A stretch of 64,000 nucleotides of DNA from Glaciimonas sp. PCH181 (GCF_003056055.1 NZ_PYFP01000001.1:2046001-2110000), one strand, 5' to 3'. Counted from the stretch's first letter, positions 18,026-28,455 are shown. A program made the numbers and translations. The notes: generated from the sequence alone by a model not told the origin.

Positions 18026-19144
18026 CTACCGCCGAGTCCGCCCAGAACTCAAATAATCCGCAATAGAATCCTGCGTAACCTCACCCAAATAACTACTATC
18101 ATGATCAATAACAGGCATCCAACTAGTACTATGTTTATACATCTTAGAAAGCACAACCCGTAAATTCTCATCCGGCGTAGCACTAACAGGAAACGGCTTC
18201 ACCTTCTCAGAACAAGCTCCCACCGCCCCCCGAGCATCGCGCCGCGAAACAAACCCCATAGCGTGATTATCACCATCAGTAACAGTAACATAGCGATAAT
18301 CATTCTCGTCCATCAACCCATAAGCATCCACCAAAGCAGAGTCATCCCGTACCGTGGCAGAAGTAGTAGCCGCATCCCCCGCCCGCACCAAAAGCAACCG
18401 CTTCAAAGTAGCATCCTGGCCCACAAAAGAACCAACAAACTCATCCTTAGGACGCGCCAAAAGTGTATCCGGATGATCAATCTGCACCAACTTACCAGCC
18501 CGGAAAATAGCAATCTTGTCGCCCAGCTTAATGGCCTCGTCAATATCATGACTAACCATAATCACCGTTTTATTAAGCTGCCGCTGCATTAAAAAAAACT
18601 CATTCTGAATAGACTCGCGATTGATCGGATCAACCGCACCAAACGGCTCATCCATCAACAACACCGGCGGATCAGCGGCCAACGCCCGAATCACCCCGAT
18701 ACGCTGCTGCTGCCCACCAGACAATTCACGCGGATAACGCTTCAAATACAACTTAGGATCCAACGCCACCATCGCCATCAATTCAACCGCCCGTTCACGA
18801 CAGCGCTTTTTATCCCATCCCAGCAAGCGTGGTACAACGGTGATATTTTCTTCGATAGTCATGTTAGGAAACAGACCAACTTGCTGAATCACATAACCAA
18901 TATGCCGCCGCAGCGTAACCTCATCAATCCCGGTCGTATCCTCGCCGTTTAGCAACACCCGCCCCGAAGTCGGTACGATCAACCGATTGATCATCTTTAG
19001 GGTAGTGCTCTTACCGCAACCCGAGGGTCCCAAAAATACGCAGATTTCCCCCTCAGCGACAGTCAGACTTACCTCATCAACGGCCTTCACTTTAACGCCA
19101 TCTTTTTGAGTAAAAACTTTGCTTAATTTATCGAGAACTATCAT
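18026..19144 (-). CDS. Osmoprotectant ABC transporter ATPase with CBS domains (OpuCA/OsmV-like)
   Basis: The 372-residue ATPase energises import of glycine betaine, choline or similar compatible solutes. Walker A is GPSGCGKST, signature LSGGQQQRIGV, Walker B LLMDEPFGAVDP. After the ATPase core a C-terminal tandem CBS region (about residues 255-370) follows, the part that senses ionic strength in OpuA-type transporters. ATG 19144 is chosen because it forms an ATGA overlap with the permease stop. The longer frame to 19186 runs into the permease gene. It is the last of four co-directional genes. Its 3' third uses mainly G- or T-ending codons, unlike its 5' part. Confidence 0.92.
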   Translation of the reverse strand: MIVLDKLSKVFTQKDGVKVKAVDEVSLTVAEGEICVFLGPSGCGKSTTLKMINRLIVPTSGRVLLNGEDTTGIDEVTLRRHIGYVIQQVGLFPNMTIEENITVVPRLLGWDKKRCRERAVELMAMVALDPKLYLKRYPRELSGGQQQRIGVIRALAADPPVLLMDEPFGAVDPINRESIQNEFFLMQRQLNKTVIMVSHDIDEAIKLGDKIAIFRAGKLVQIDHPDTLLARPKDEFVGSFVGQDATLKRLLLVRAGDAATTSATVRDDSALVDAYGLMDENDYRYVTVTDGDNHAMGFVSRRDARGAVGACSEKVKPFPVSATPDENLRVVLSKMYKHSTSWMPVIDHDSSYLGEVTQDSIADYLSSGRTRR

Positions 19145-19794
19145 AATTTTTGCATTCCTTTCGGTGTTAATACGCGTTGCAACCACTGTAGCAGCGCATC
19201 GGCGACAATCGCCAGAACACTAATCAATACAGCGCCAACGACAAGTTTCTGCATATTGCTCTGGCTAATCGCATGCAAGATCAATACGCCCAAACCGCCT
19301 GCGCCAATCACTGCCGCCACCGCCATCACGCCAATATTCATCACCACGGCTGAGCGCACGCCGCCTAAAATCACAGGGACTGCCAACGGTAAATCCACCA
19401 GGCGCAAGCGCTGCCAAAACGTCATCCCGATACCGATACCGGCTTCCTTTACGCCATCTTCGATTCCATCCAGCGCCAAATAAGTATTCCGCATGATCGG
19501 CAACAAAGAATATAAAAATACCGCCGTAATAGCCGGTAACGGACCGAGTCCCTGACCGAAACGCGAGAACAGCGGAATCATTAAGCCGAACAAGGCAATC
19601 GACGGCAATGTCAAAACGACAGTCGCCAAACCCAGCATCAGGCTAGCCAAACCGGGATGACGAATCATCACAACGCCGAGCGGCACACCAACCAAAATCG
19701 CCAGACCGACGGCGATACTCACCAACATTAAATGCTGCATGGTGAGATGTAATATCTCAGGCCATGCGCCAGAAAGATAATTAAAAAGTGTCAT
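19141..19794 (-). CDS. Osmoprotectant ABC permease (OpuCB/OsmW-like)
   Basis: The 217-residue protein has about five to six membrane segments and the binding-protein-dependent transport motif (EAGIGIGMTFWQRLRLVDLPLAVP), the EAA loop that contacts the ATPase. ATG 19794 (MTLFNYLSG) is favoured over 19824 since the longer frame overlaps the upstream solute-binding gene. It forms an ATGA overlap with the ATPase gene. With the second permease at 20803 it makes a heterodimeric channel, as in the YehZYXW (OsmF) and OpuC systems. Confidence 0.9.
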   Translation of the reverse strand: MTLFNYLSGAWPEILHLTMQHLMLVSIAVGLAILVGVPLGVVMIRHPGLASLMLGLATVVLTLPSIALFGLMIPLFSRFGQGLGPLPAITAVFLYSLLPIMRNTYLALDGIEDGVKEAGIGIGMTFWQRLRLVDLPLAVPVILGGVRSAVVMNIGVMAVAAVIGAGGLGVLILHAISQSNMQKLVVGAVLISVLAIVADALLQWLQRVLTPKGMQKL

Positions 19795-19804
19795 TTTGTG
19801 GTCC

Positions 19805-20740
19805 TCACAGCAAACCTTCGGCACGCAGGAAATCTTCAGCGACTTTCTTTATCGGCTGTTGATCGATATCGACTTTCTTATTCATCTCGGCCATTTTCTG
19901 GGTGTCGATTTTGGAAGAAAGCGCATTCAACTGTTCAGCCAGTTTGGGATTGGCAGCAAGAACCTCTTCGCGCACAACCGGTGCGGCAGTATAGAAAGGA
20001 AAGAAATGCTTGTTGTCTTCCAGCAGTTTCAAGTTAAATCCTTCGATCCGTCCATCGGACGAATAAGTCAAACCGACAAATAATTGATCGTTTCGCAATG
20101 CCGTGTAGACCAGACCGGGGTCCATTTGCTTGACCTCGCTGCGGTCAAAGTTCAAACCATACAACGCTGACATCGGCCCCAAACCATCCGGGCGCGACGC
20201 GAATTCAAAATCGACGCCAAACAAATGTTTTTTGTCCGGATTCTGCGCGTTATCTGCGGCAATTTTGTTAGCCAGATCTTCTATCGTTTTCAGGCCATAT
20301 TCTTCAGCCCGCTTGGCTGGTACCGCTAATGCATAGGTGTTATTTAATCGTGAAGGCTCAAGCCAGACCAAATGCATCTCGGCATCAAGTTTTTTTATGC
20401 GTTCATAGGATTGCTCTGAATCGAGCTTATCAAAGACTTTATGAACGACGATCAACGATCCGCCGGTGTATTCCCACATAATATCGAGCTGCCCGCTTTC
20501 AATTGCCTGACGCATGATGGTGGAGCCCAAACCATTTTTCAGTTCAACGTCGTAGCCTTTGGCCTGCAAATATTGCTGCGTCATCGTGGACAGAATCAGT
20601 TGTTCAGTAAAATTTTTACCGCCGACCGTCAACGTTGCCGCAGCGGCAGAAGTGGAAGCCACCAACCCCAATATCGTTAATACGCTTAATGCAATCGCCA
20701 ATAACGGCTTTACGCGCAATTTTTTTATACTATTTTTCAT
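19805..20740 (-). CDS. Osmoprotectant-binding periplasmic protein (OpuCC/OsmX/YehZ-like)
   Basis: The 311-residue protein has an N-terminal signal peptide (about residues 1-35, ending near STSAAAA) and an OpuAC-type solute-binding fold starting TLTVGGKNFTEQLIL, the classic opening of this group. It captures glycine betaine, choline, carnitine or similar quaternary amines in the periplasm. ATG 20740 (MKNSIKKL) is preferred to 20776 because it begins a normal signal peptide. It sits between the two permease genes, as in other members of the family. Confidence 0.9.
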   Translation of the reverse strand: MKNSIKKLRVKPLLAIALSVLTILGLVASTSAAAATLTVGGKNFTEQLILSTMTQQYLQAKGYDVELKNGLGSTIMRQAIESGQLDIMWEYTGGSLIVVHKVFDKLDSEQSYERIKKLDAEMHLVWLEPSRLNNTYALAVPAKRAEEYGLKTIEDLANKIAADNAQNPDKKHLFGVDFEFASRPDGLGPMSALYGLNFDRSEVKQMDPGLVYTALRNDQLFVGLTYSSDGRIEGFNLKLLEDNKHFFPFYTAAPVVREEVLAANPKLAEQLNALSSKIDTQKMAEMNKKVDIDQQPIKKVAEDFLRAEGLL

Positions 20741-20802
20741 AGTGTTTACCCTTCTAAATGGAGGCAAAAAATGCATCCGAATACATCATTAGCACATCCC
20801 GA

Positions 20803-21519
20803 TTAGCGTAATAAACCGCGTTTGGTGAGATACGCATTACTGCCGATAGACACAATGGCGTCCAACATCAATGCCAGCAATGCCGTTGCGGTAGCGCCGA
20901 GTAGCAATTGGTCCTGATTATTCAGATAAATGCCGGGGAAAATAATGCTGCCGAGACTTTCGCCGCCAATCAAAATCGATAGGGGGGCGGTCCCGACGTT
21001 AATCGCCAATGCAGTGCGAATACCACCGACAATAATCGGGATGGCGTTCGGTAACTCAACACGGAATAAGATTTGATAAGGTTTCATGCCGATGCCTTTT
21101 GCAGCATCGCTCAGCGCGGGCGGTACTTGCTTCAGCCCCTCGTAAGTATTGCGCACTATCGGCAGCAATGAGGCAAGCCATAAAGCAATGATCGACGGTT
21201 TATCGCCGATACCGAAAAACGCCAACGCGAGGGCCAATACGGCAATCGACGGAATGGTGTTCCCGATATTAAAGATTTGCATGAATTTTTCTGCGTGGCG
21301 CGCGAATAGCGGACGGCTCAGCAAAATACCTGCGGGCAGACCGGTCGCCAAAGCCAATAACATTGACCAGCCAACCAACTGCATGTGACGCATAGTGTAA
21401 TAAATCAGATCGCCTTGATACCGCTGAATAGCGTCGGCGCCGACCGTCCAGCCGATACTCGCCACAACCAATAGCGTGATGGCTGTGCCGACGATGGCAT
21501 TACGATAACGACTCGTCAT
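20803..21519 (-). CDS. Osmoprotectant ABC permease (OpuCD/YehW-like)
   Basis: The 238-residue inner-membrane protein has about six segments and the EAA-like loop (SDAAKGIGMKPYQILFRVELP). It is the first gene of the four-gene importer operon, followed 62 bp later by the binding-protein gene. A ribosome-binding sequence (AAGGAGT) lies about 6 bp before its ATG. Together with the 217-residue permease it forms the channel. Confidence 0.9.
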   Translation of the reverse strand: MTSRYRNAIVGTAITLLVVASIGWTVGADAIQRYQGDLIYYTMRHMQLVGWSMLLALATGLPAGILLSRPLFARHAEKFMQIFNIGNTIPSIAVLALALAFFGIGDKPSIIALWLASLLPIVRNTYEGLKQVPPALSDAAKGIGMKPYQILFRVELPNAIPIIVGGIRTALAINVGTAPLSILIGGESLGSIIFPGIYLNNQDQLLLGATATALLALMLDAIVSIGSNAYLTKRGLLR

Positions 21520-22059
21520 GTTTTACTCCTTCCTGCAAGACGTATCTACAGCACAGGAAAAACCTGCACAGTCCGAGACGCGCGAGCATGACAAACAACT
21601 GTCAATTAATTTATCCCACTCCGTATCCCGAAAGGATTGTTCAGAGTGAGTCGACTGCCGCATTGGGGCGGCAAACTGAGTGCGAGGATATCCACGACTT
21701 TTGATGAAACTCCGACGTTTGTCAGAGCATTGGACGACCCGCTGATGCAGGTCACGCGGCTTAACTACACCATTTTGGGGTGGTGCAATATTTTAAAGAG
21801 GACTTATTTTAATGATTTTTCTTGATGAAGTCCAGTAATGCCTTTTATAAAAGCTATTACCGGAATGTCTATTGATAACTAAAAAGTACTAATTTTGCTA
21901 AAAACAGCGGAAAAAGAAGGAGTAAAAAGCGGCAATACGACAATTTTTCGACGCCTTAGAAAGTCTTAGCACTTCAATGACAACTTGAGTGACGCCGAAA
22001 AATTTAATGCAGAGAACATCGATAGCGGCCGCAAAATAGCCGCTATGATCAAGGTGTCA
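21520..22059. promoter_or_regulatory. Intergenic region upstream of the osmoprotectant operon
   Basis: This 540-bp gap holds the promoter region of the importer operon. It contains a short GC hairpin (TGCCGC / GCGGCA near 21657-21674), an AT-rich middle around 21780-21960, and an 8-bp inverted repeat at 22022-22046. That repeat lies 14 bp beyond the eda stop and may help end eda transcription. The only open frame of note (21637-21825) has no family features. No known osmotic promoter motif was recognised. Confidence 0.35.
22022..22046 (-). terminator. Weak stem-loop downstream of eda
   Basis: ATAGCGGC pairs with GCCGCTAT around a 9-nt loop, just after the eda stop codon on the minus strand. 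There is no T-run, so termination there is only a possibility. Confidence 0.4.
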
Positions 22060-22710
22060 TTACGAAGCGCGTAACTGGCTAGCCGCCAATGCTAATGCAG
22101 TGATCCGTGCCCAATCGCCCGACTCCAGCGCATCTTTAGGCGTCAACCATGATCCGCCAACACATGCGACGTTTTTGCATGCGAGGAATTGCGGTGCAGT
22201 CTGCTGCGATATTCCGCCAGTAGGACAGAAAATCACATCGCTCAGTGGCCCTGCAATCGCATTCAACATGCCGACGCCACCTGCTGGCACCGCTGGAAAC
22301 AACTTGAGTTGACGGAAACCGGCTTCACGCGCTGCCATCACTTCTGACGGCGTCATAACGCCAGGCAACAAAGGCAAACCGCTCGATTTTGCGGCGGCGA
22401 TCAATGCAGGGGTCAAGCCAGGCGACACACCAAAGACAGCGCCAGCATCGCGTGCAGCAGCAAATTCTTCCGGCTGAGTTAACGTACCGACGCCGACAAT
22501 TGCTCCCGGCACTTCTGCCATGGCGCGAATTGCTGCCAAACCATGAACTGTCCGCAACGTCACTTCCAGCACGCGGATACCGCCTGCCACCAATGCCCGC
22601 GCCAACGGAACGGCGTGTGCAATATCATCAATCGCGATCACCGGAATAACGGCGGAGGTGCGCATGATGTCCAGTACTTCGTTGTCGTACAAATATTTAG
22701 TCGTTGTCAT
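22060..22710 (-). CDS. eda: KDPG aldolase (2-dehydro-3-deoxyphosphogluconate aldolase)
   Basis: This 216-residue TIM-barrel aldolase cleaves 2-keto-3-deoxy-6-phosphogluconate into pyruvate and glyceraldehyde 3-phosphate, the last step of the Entner-Doudoroff pathway. Visible elements are EVTLRT near residue 50 (catalytic Glu), GVSPGLTP and the Schiff-base Lys within LKLFPA near residue 137. The gene lies 39 bp downstream of edd, and the two clearly form an operon. Length is typical. Confidence 0.96.
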   Translation of the reverse strand: MTTTKYLYDNEVLDIMRTSAVIPVIAIDDIAHAVPLARALVAGGIRVLEVTLRTVHGLAAIRAMAEVPGAIVGVGTLTQPEEFAAARDAGAVFGVSPGLTPALIAAAKSSGLPLLPGVMTPSEVMAAREAGFRQLKLFPAVPAGGVGMLNAIAGPLSDVIFCPTGGISQQTAPQFLACKNVACVGGSWLTPKDALESGDWARITALALAASQLRAS

Positions 22711-22749
22711 AGTAATGATTTCCTAGTTCGTCAAATATCGCAATATCAA

Positions 22750-24603
22750 TTATCCAACAGTCACTGCCACCGTATCCAATGCTGGTGGCAAGTCAAAGAT
22801 AGTCGCACCCTCTTCTGCCGCGCTAATCGCGTTGCGGAACACGGCAAACAACTCGCGTCCCATACCAACCTGATTTGCACTCAAATTCACCACTTCACCC
22901 TGACGCTGCGCCCATTCATCCGCAGGAACCAGCGCCTCAAGTATGCCGTGTTGCGCGTCCATCTTAATCATGTCACCAGTTCGTACCAGCGCCAATGGCC
23001 CACCGGCCAGCACTTCCGGCGTGACGTGGATCGCCGCCGGTACTTTGCCTGATGCACCCGACATTCTGCCATCGGTTACCAACGCAACGTGGCGTCCTTT
23101 ATCTTGCAACAGGCCCAGCGCCGGTGTTAATGCATGCAATTCCGGCATCCCGTTGGCGCGCGGTCCCTGAAAACTCAGCACGGCGACAAAATCCCGATCC
23201 AACTCACCCGCACGGAACGCCTTCATGAATGCCTCTTGCGAACTAAATACAATCGCGGGTGCCTGGACTATCCAATGTTCTTTTTTTACAGCCGAAATTT
23301 TGATGACCGCACGCCCCAGATTTCCGGTCAATAATCGCAAACCGCCATCTGCCGAGAATGGTGCCGACGCGGTGCGCAGCACCGTATCATCGCCACTTTT
23401 TTCCGGAGCAGGCTTAAATATGACCGCGTCTCCTTCCAGAAATGGCTCAGCACAGTGAGCGCGTAAACTATCGCCCAAAATCGTCGAGACGTCTTCATGC
23501 ATCAAACCGGCATCCAACAACTCGCGAATCACGAAACCCGTACCACCGGCGGCATGAAAATGGTTCACGTCTGCATCGCCGTTTGGATAAATACGCGTGA
23601 TCAACGGAACCACGGCAGACAACGCATCAAAATCGTTCCAATCAATCACGATCCCGGCGGCCTTGGCAATCGCCACCAAATGCAAGGTGTGATTAGTAGA
23701 TCCACCTGTCGCCAGCAGTGTAACGATGGCATTGACGATACTCTTTTCGCTGACCACATGCCCGACGGGACGATAATTACCGCTATGGTCGGTAATCTTC
23801 AAAGCCTGACGCCCTGCTTCGGCGGTCAATGCATCGCGCAATGGCGTACCCGGCGTGATAAACGCAGAACCGGGCAGATGCAGGCCCAATGCCTCCATCA
23901 GCATTTGATTACTATTAGCCGTACCGTAAAAAGTACACGTCCCGGCGCTATGGTAAGACTGCGATTCGGCCTCTAGCAAACCGGCGCGGTCAACTTTGCC
24001 TTCTGCATATAACTGGCGAATTTTGACTTTTTCTTTATTTGTCATACCGCTAGTCATCGGTCCGCCCGGTACAAAAATCGCTGGCAGATGACCGAAATGC
24101 AAAGCGCCTATTAATAGACCAGGGACAATCTTGTCGCAAATGCCTAAATACAATGCGGCATCAAACATATTGTGGGACAGCGCTACCGCCGTTGCCATCG
24201 CAATCGCATCACGCGAAAACAACGACAACTCCATGCCCGGCTGCCCTTGGGTCACGCCGTCGCACATCGCTGGTGTACCACCGGCAAACTGGGCTACGCC
24301 ACCGGCAGCGCGCACGGCATCTTTGATAATTTGGGGAAAATACTCGAATGGTTGGTGTGCAGACAACATGTCATTGTAAGACGACACGATTGCTACCGAG
24401 AGATCTTTATCTTGCTTTAGTCGCAACTTATCATTCACTGGAAACGCGGCAAATCCATGCGCAAGGTTGGTACAGGACAACGCACCGCGCTGTACATCTT
24501 GACGACGGGCTATTTCGATACGCGCTAAATAGGCACTACGATATGGCTGGCTGCGCGCAATAATGCGCTCGGTAACTTTAGCGACGCTGGCTTGAACGGA
24601 CAT
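22750..24603 (-). CDS. edd: 6-phosphogluconate dehydratase
   Basis: The 617-residue iron-sulfur dehydratase converts 6-phosphogluconate to KDPG. It belongs to the IlvD/Edd family, with the cluster and active-site elements [21 protein letters not shown], the [14 protein letters not shown]ys, and [15 protein letters not shown]. The C-terminal half carries the [19 protein letters not shown] substrate motif. ATG 24603 (MSVQASVAK) is favoured; the frame extends to 24636 with an unlikely leader. It heads the edd-eda operon and is divergent from pgi. Two HexR-like boxes lie in the shared upstream region. Confidence 0.96.
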   Translation of the reverse strand: MSVQASVAKVTERIIARSQPYRSAYLARIEIARRQDVQRGALSCTNLAHGFAAFPVNDKLRLKQDKDLSVAIVSSYNDMLSAHQPFEYFPQIIKDAVRAAGGVAQFAGGTPAMCDGVTQGQPGMELSLFSRDAIAMATAVALSHNMFDAALYLGICDKIVPGLLIGALHFGHLPAIFVPGGPMTSGMTNKEKVKIRQLYAEGKVDRAGLLEAESQSYHSAGTCTFYGTANSNQMLMEALGLHLPGSAFITPGTPLRDALTAEAGRQALKITDHSGNYRPVGHVVSEKSIVNAIVTLLATGGSTNHTLHLVAIAKAAGIVIDWNDFDALSAVVPLITRIYPNGDADVNHFHAAGGTGFVIRELLDAGLMHEDVSTILGDSLRAHCAEPFLEGDAVIFKPAPEKSGDDTVLRTASAPFSADGGLRLLTGNLGRAVIKISAVKKEHWIVQAPAIVFSSQEAFMKAFRAGELDRDFVAVLSFQGPRANGMPELHALTPALGLLQDKGRHVALVTDGRMSGASGKVPAAIHVTPEVLAGGPLALVRTGDMIKMDAQHGILEALVPADEWAQRQGEVVNLSANQVGMGRELFAVFRNAISAAEEGATIFDLPPALDTVAVTVG

Positions 24604-24689
24604 AGTGGAGATCCTTGAGAGAGATAAGCTGGACACACGCTGAATTCGACCGCATGCGCGCTTGGATAAAGACTGAAATGCTATAAATA

Positions 24690-24704
24690 TGAAATTTTAC
24701 TACA
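24690..24704 (-). promoter_or_regulatory. HexR-like operator upstream of edd
   Basis: On the minus strand the sequence is TGTAGTAAAATTTCA. It matches 14 of 15 positions of the HexR consensus known from gammaproteobacteria, TGTARTWWWWYTACA. It lies about 86 bp upstream of the edd start. Binding by either of the two HexR-type proteins encoded nearby is inference. Confidence 0.6.
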
Positions 24705-24920
24705 ATTTACTTTGATTTGCGCTGCACTAGCTGCATTTTTCTGACGGTCTGTCCGCCGGATACAAAACGTATTTTGCTGCAATAAACCACATAATGATAG
24801 GTCTTTATTTACGCGAATTGATGGCAAAAGGTAGAGTTCCTCAGCAACCGATCAAAGGACGATGAGTGAAAAAATACGTAAATTAGCTAGTTAGACGCAA
24901 AAATAGTATCGAGAATAATT

Positions 24921-24935
24921 TGTAGTGAAATTACC
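24921..24935 (+). promoter_or_regulatory. HexR-like operator upstream of pgi
   Basis: TGTAGTGAAATTACC matches 13 of 15 positions of the HexR consensus. It lies 60 bp before the pgi start, in the 392-bp divergent edd/pgi region. The rest of that region is AT-rich and has no gene. Confidence 0.5.
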
Positions 24936-24995
24936 ATAAACTATTGCAGGTATTGTATAGTCTTACATAATTCCAGATGCCAAGAGACTACGGAC

Positions 24996-26675
24996 ATGCC
25001 CACTACTGCGCACGACATTTCTAGCCTAAAACCTGATTCTCCAGCCTTTATAGCGCTGCAAAAGCACCACGCTGCGACGACAAAACAAACCTTACGCGAC
25101 CTGTTCTCTGCAGACTCTCAACGCTTTACGACGTTTTCTATCGAAGCTGCCGGGTTGTTTTTAGATTACGCCAAGAATACGCTTACAACCGACACTATGT
25201 CGCTGTTATACGATTTGGCACGTGAACGCAAGGTAGAGCAGCGGCGCGAAGCGATGTTCATCGGCGAAAAAATCAACACAACCGAGCAGCGCGCAGTTTT
25301 GCACACCGCCCTGCGTGCGCCGTGGCCGCCAGTGGGTGCCCCACTCGTGATCGACGGGCAAGACGTTAACGCTGACGTACATGCAGTGCTCGAACAAGTC
25401 GCAAAATTTACCGAGGCGGTGCGCTCCGAGTCATGGCGCGGCTATAACGGCAAGCCGATTACCGACATCGTCAATATCGGTATCGGTGGCTCCGATCTCG
25501 GTCCTAAAATGGTCTGTCAGGCATTACGACCGTTTCAGCATGCACGTCTGACGATGCATTTTGTATCTAACGTGGATGGTCATGATTTGGATGCCGTACT
25601 GTCGCAGGTTAACCCTGCCAGCACGCTTTTTGTCATCGCCTCCAAAACATTCACCACGATGGAAACCATGATGAATGCGCATAGCGCACGCACCTGGTTT
25701 TTGCAGCACGCCGACGGCGCGCAGGAAAGCGATCTGGCGCATCACTTTGTCGCAGTGTCCACCAATACAGAAGGCGTCAAGGCCTTCGGCATCGATCCGC
25801 AAAACATGTTTCCGTTCTGGGATTGGGTTGGCGGTCGCTATTCTGTATGGGCATCAATCGGCCTGTCAGTCGCGCTGGCAATTGGCTTTACGCAATTCAC
25901 TGAATTTCTGGCCGGTGCACACGCGATGGATACGCACTTTCGCACGGCCCCGCTTGCGCAGAATATGCCAGTAATTCTGGCATTAGTCGGCATCTGGCAG
26001 CGCAATTTTTGCGGCAGCGCTTCGTTATCCATTGCCCCCTATCATCAGGATTTGGGCAATTTTCCGTCCTATTTGCAGCAATTGGAAATGGAAAGCAACG
26101 GCAAGCGCGTCGCCATCGACGGTAGCCCTGTTGAGATCAAAACCTGCCCAGTTATCTGGGGCAATGTCGGCACCAATGGTCAGCATGCTTACTTCCAGCT
26201 ATTACATCAAGGCACGGATATCACGCCCGTTGATTTTATTGCCGCTTTGACAGCCAGCCATCACCTGCCCGGTCATCAGGCAGCATTATTGGCGAATTGC
26301 TTTGCGCAATCCGAAGCCTTCATGCGCGGTAAAACACCGGATGAAGTGCGCGCTGAAATGCAGAGCAAAGGATTGTCGGAAGCGGAAATCGATGCACTGT
26401 TACCGCACCGCACCTTTCCGGGCAATCGTCCTAGCAATACCATTCTGATGGAAAAACTCACCCCGGCGTCGCTCGGATCATTGATCGCCTTGTATGAGCA
26501 CAAAGTATTTGTTCAAGGCGTGATTTGGGGCATCAACAGTTTTGATCAATGGGGCGTCGAACTCGGCAAGGTACTTGCAACCCACATTCGGGATGAGCTG
26601 ATCGGCCAACCTTCACCCGATCAACACGATAGCTCTACCAATGGCTTGATCGCACGCGCTCGCGCTGCGCTGTAA
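24996..26675 (+). CDS. pgi: Glucose-6-phosphate isomerase
   Basis: The 559-residue enzyme interconverts glucose 6-phosphate and fructose 6-phosphate. Family signatures are seen in the middle (NIGIGGSDLGPKMVCQAL, VSNVDGHDLDAVL) and in the C-terminal GVIWGINSFDQWGVELGK motif, with the FPGNRPSNTI segment. It is divergent from edd-eda and followed by zwf after 114 bp, so hexose phosphates formed by the sugar kinases in this region can feed the Entner-Doudoroff pathway. Fructose 6-phosphate from the PfkB-type kinase downstream would need this enzyme to reach Zwf. Confidence 0.96.
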   Translation: MPTTAHDISSLKPDSPAFIALQKHHAATTKQTLRDLFSADSQRFTTFSIEAAGLFLDYAKNTLTTDTMSLLYDLARERKVEQRREAMFIGEKINTTEQRAVLHTALRAPWPPVGAPLVIDGQDVNADVHAVLEQVAKFTEAVRSESWRGYNGKPITDIVNIGIGGSDLGPKMVCQALRPFQHARLTMHFVSNVDGHDLDAVLSQVNPASTLFVIASKTFTTMETMMNAHSARTWFLQHADGAQESDLAHHFVAVSTNTEGVKAFGIDPQNMFPFWDWVGGRYSVWASIGLSVALAIGFTQFTEFLAGAHAMDTHFRTAPLAQNMPVILALVGIWQRNFCGSASLSIAPYHQDLGNFPSYLQQLEMESNGKRVAIDGSPVEIKTCPVIWGNVGTNGQHAYFQLLHQGTDITPVDFIAALTASHHLPGHQAALLANCFAQSEAFMRGKTPDEVRAEMQSKGLSEAEIDALLPHRTFPGNRPSNTILMEKLTPASLGSLIALYEHKVFVQGVIWGINSFDQWGVELGKVLATHIRDELIGQPSPDQHDSSTNGLIARARAAL

Positions 26676-26789
26676 TTTGTCGCAGCCATCAAGACAGCAC
26701 TCTTATATTTAGTTCCTATATTTTGGTTGTAGTTTTACAGTGCAACAAACCCACAAAGAATATTTTAGTCAAACGGATAATCACACATC

Positions 26790-28262
26790 ATGGCTCTAGC
26801 AGAATTTGATCTGGCAATCTTTGGCGGCACCGGCGATCTCGCCATGCGTAAATTGTTACCGGCAATGTACTCGCGCGACCGCGCCGGCGATTTACCACCG
26901 CATGCGCGCATTCTTTGCATCGGCCGACACGACATATCGCATGAAGATTTTCTTCAACAAATAGACGGTGACGCGCGGCCGCATATTTCGATGGAGACCT
27001 TCGATAGCACGATCTGGGAACGCTTCTGCAAGCGTATTCGCTATGTCGCCATGGACGCCACCGATGCCGCATCCTATAAAGCATTGGTTGCCGCGATGCG
27101 GCCGGATCCGCAAGTCACCAACGTCTTTTATCTGGCGACACCTCCGGCACTGTTTTCTAAAATTTGTCGCAATTTATCCAACTGTGGATTGGCAACGCCA
27201 AACTCACGCGTAGTGCTTGAAAAACCGCTCGGACGTGATCTTGCCAGCGCCAAACAAATTAATGCTGAAGTCGGCCAGATATTTTCCGAATCTCAAATTT
27301 TCCGGATCGATCATTATCTCGGCAAAGAGACCGTACAAAACTTGCTGGCCCTACGCTTTGGCAACGTCTTGTTTGAGCCGCTCTGGCGTCGTGAATGGAT
27401 ATCCGACGTACAAATTACGATCGCTGAAGAACTCGGCGTCGGCAATCGTATGGGCTACTACGAAAGCTCCGGCGCGCTACGCGACATGCTGCAAAACCAT
27501 TTGCTGCAATTGCTGTGTATTGTCGCGATGGAACCGCCAGTCTCCATCACATCGGATGCCGTACGCGATGAAAAACTCAAAGTCCTGCGTTCGCTGAAAC
27601 GCTTTACCCCTGTCACCCTTGCACAAAACGTCGTGCGCGGCCAATATCGTGCTGGCCACGTCAACGGCATTGCGGTGCCGGGCTACCGCAAAGAGCAGGA
27701 TGCCGATCCACATTCACGCACCGAAACGTTTGTCGCCATCAAAACCGAAGTCGATACATGGCGCTGGGCTGGCGTACCGTTTTATCTCCGTACCGGCAAG
27801 CGCATGGCCGATTCATTGGCTGAAATTGTGATTCGCTTCAAAAAAATTCCGCATTCGATTTTCACTCAGCCGAACAGCAGTTTTGAAAATAATTGTCTGG
27901 TAATTCGCTTGCAACCCGATGAAGGTTTGCATTTGAATCTGATGGCAAAAACACCTGGCGATGGGATGCGTTTAAAGCCAGTTGAACTCGAATTGAATTT
28001 CCGCGAAAGTTTTAAAGCGCCGCGCATGGAAGCCTACGAACGATTGCTGCTCGATGTATTACGTGGCCAGCTGACACTCTTCATGCGCAGCGACGAACTG
28101 GAAGCCGCCTGGGAATGGGTTGAGCCGATTCTTGAGTATTGGGAGCAAGAAGAGAACGAACCGATTCCTTACAGCGCCGGTACATGGGGACCTGCCGCTG
28201 CCAGTGCCTTGATCGGACGCGACGGCTTGCAATGGCGCGAAGAAGCGCTGCCGGAAGTATAG
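26790..28262 (+). CDS. zwf: Glucose-6-phosphate 1-dehydrogenase (first copy)
   Basis: The 490-residue enzyme oxidises glucose 6-phosphate to 6-phosphogluconolactone with NAD(P)+. The dinucleotide-binding loop FGGTGDLAMRKLLPA is near residue 11 and the active-site motif RIDHYLGKETVQN near residue 172. It is immediately after pgi and before hexR. A second zwf lies at 36236; the two proteins are alike through the core but clearly diverged. A shortened HexR-like half-site pair (TGTA-N4-TACA) lies at 26728-26739. No 6-phosphogluconolactonase gene follows, although this is its usual place in many genomes. Confidence 0.96.
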   Translation: MALAEFDLAIFGGTGDLAMRKLLPAMYSRDRAGDLPPHARILCIGRHDISHEDFLQQIDGDARPHISMETFDSTIWERFCKRIRYVAMDATDAASYKALVAAMRPDPQVTNVFYLATPPALFSKICRNLSNCGLATPNSRVVLEKPLGRDLASAKQINAEVGQIFSESQIFRIDHYLGKETVQNLLALRFGNVLFEPLWRREWISDVQITIAEELGVGNRMGYYESSGALRDMLQNHLLQLLCIVAMEPPVSITSDAVRDEKLKVLRSLKRFTPVTLAQNVVRGQYRAGHVNGIAVPGYRKEQDADPHSRTETFVAIKTEVDTWRWAGVPFYLRTGKRMADSLAEIVIRFKKIPHSIFTQPNSSFENNCLVIRLQPDEGLHLNLMAKTPGDGMRLKPVELELNFRESFKAPRMEAYERLLLDVLRGQLTLFMRSDELEAAWEWVEPILEYWEQEENEPIPYSAGTWGPAAASALIGRDGLQWREEALPEV

Positions 28263-28286
28263 AAATTAGTTCATTTTTAGTTGCTC

Positions 28287-28315
28287 AAATACGCGGTTGA
28301 AAATCGCGTATTTTT
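28287..28315 (+). terminator. Terminator after the first zwf
   Basis: AAATACGCG pairs with CGCGTATTT around a 9-nt loop and is followed by further T residues. It is 24 bp after the zwf stop. A second perfect 8-bp hairpin (TGGCGAAG / CTTCGCCA, 28321-28341) stands right behind it, so transcription of hexR probably has its own promoter in 28342-28455. Confidence 0.8.
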
Positions 28316-28455
28316 CCTTCTGGCGAAGTTGCTCTTCGCCATGGCAGATGTACAAAAGTGACACAATGCACTAAGGTTTCCCCCGCGTTTGGCACACAAA
28401 AATTCATCGCAATTTTTCTGCTTATTTAGCTGAAAAGCCTTCCAGGAACATCAAC

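Noticed and set aside
17865..18056. 63-codon frame between rhlE and the osmoprotectant ATPase gene
   Set aside because: It has no family features, an unusual Pro/Arg/Lys composition and no convincing ribosome-binding site, and it overlaps the end of the ATPase gene.
21637..21825. 62-codon frame upstream of the osmoprotectant operon
   Set aside because: Random-looking product, weak start context, within a promoter region.
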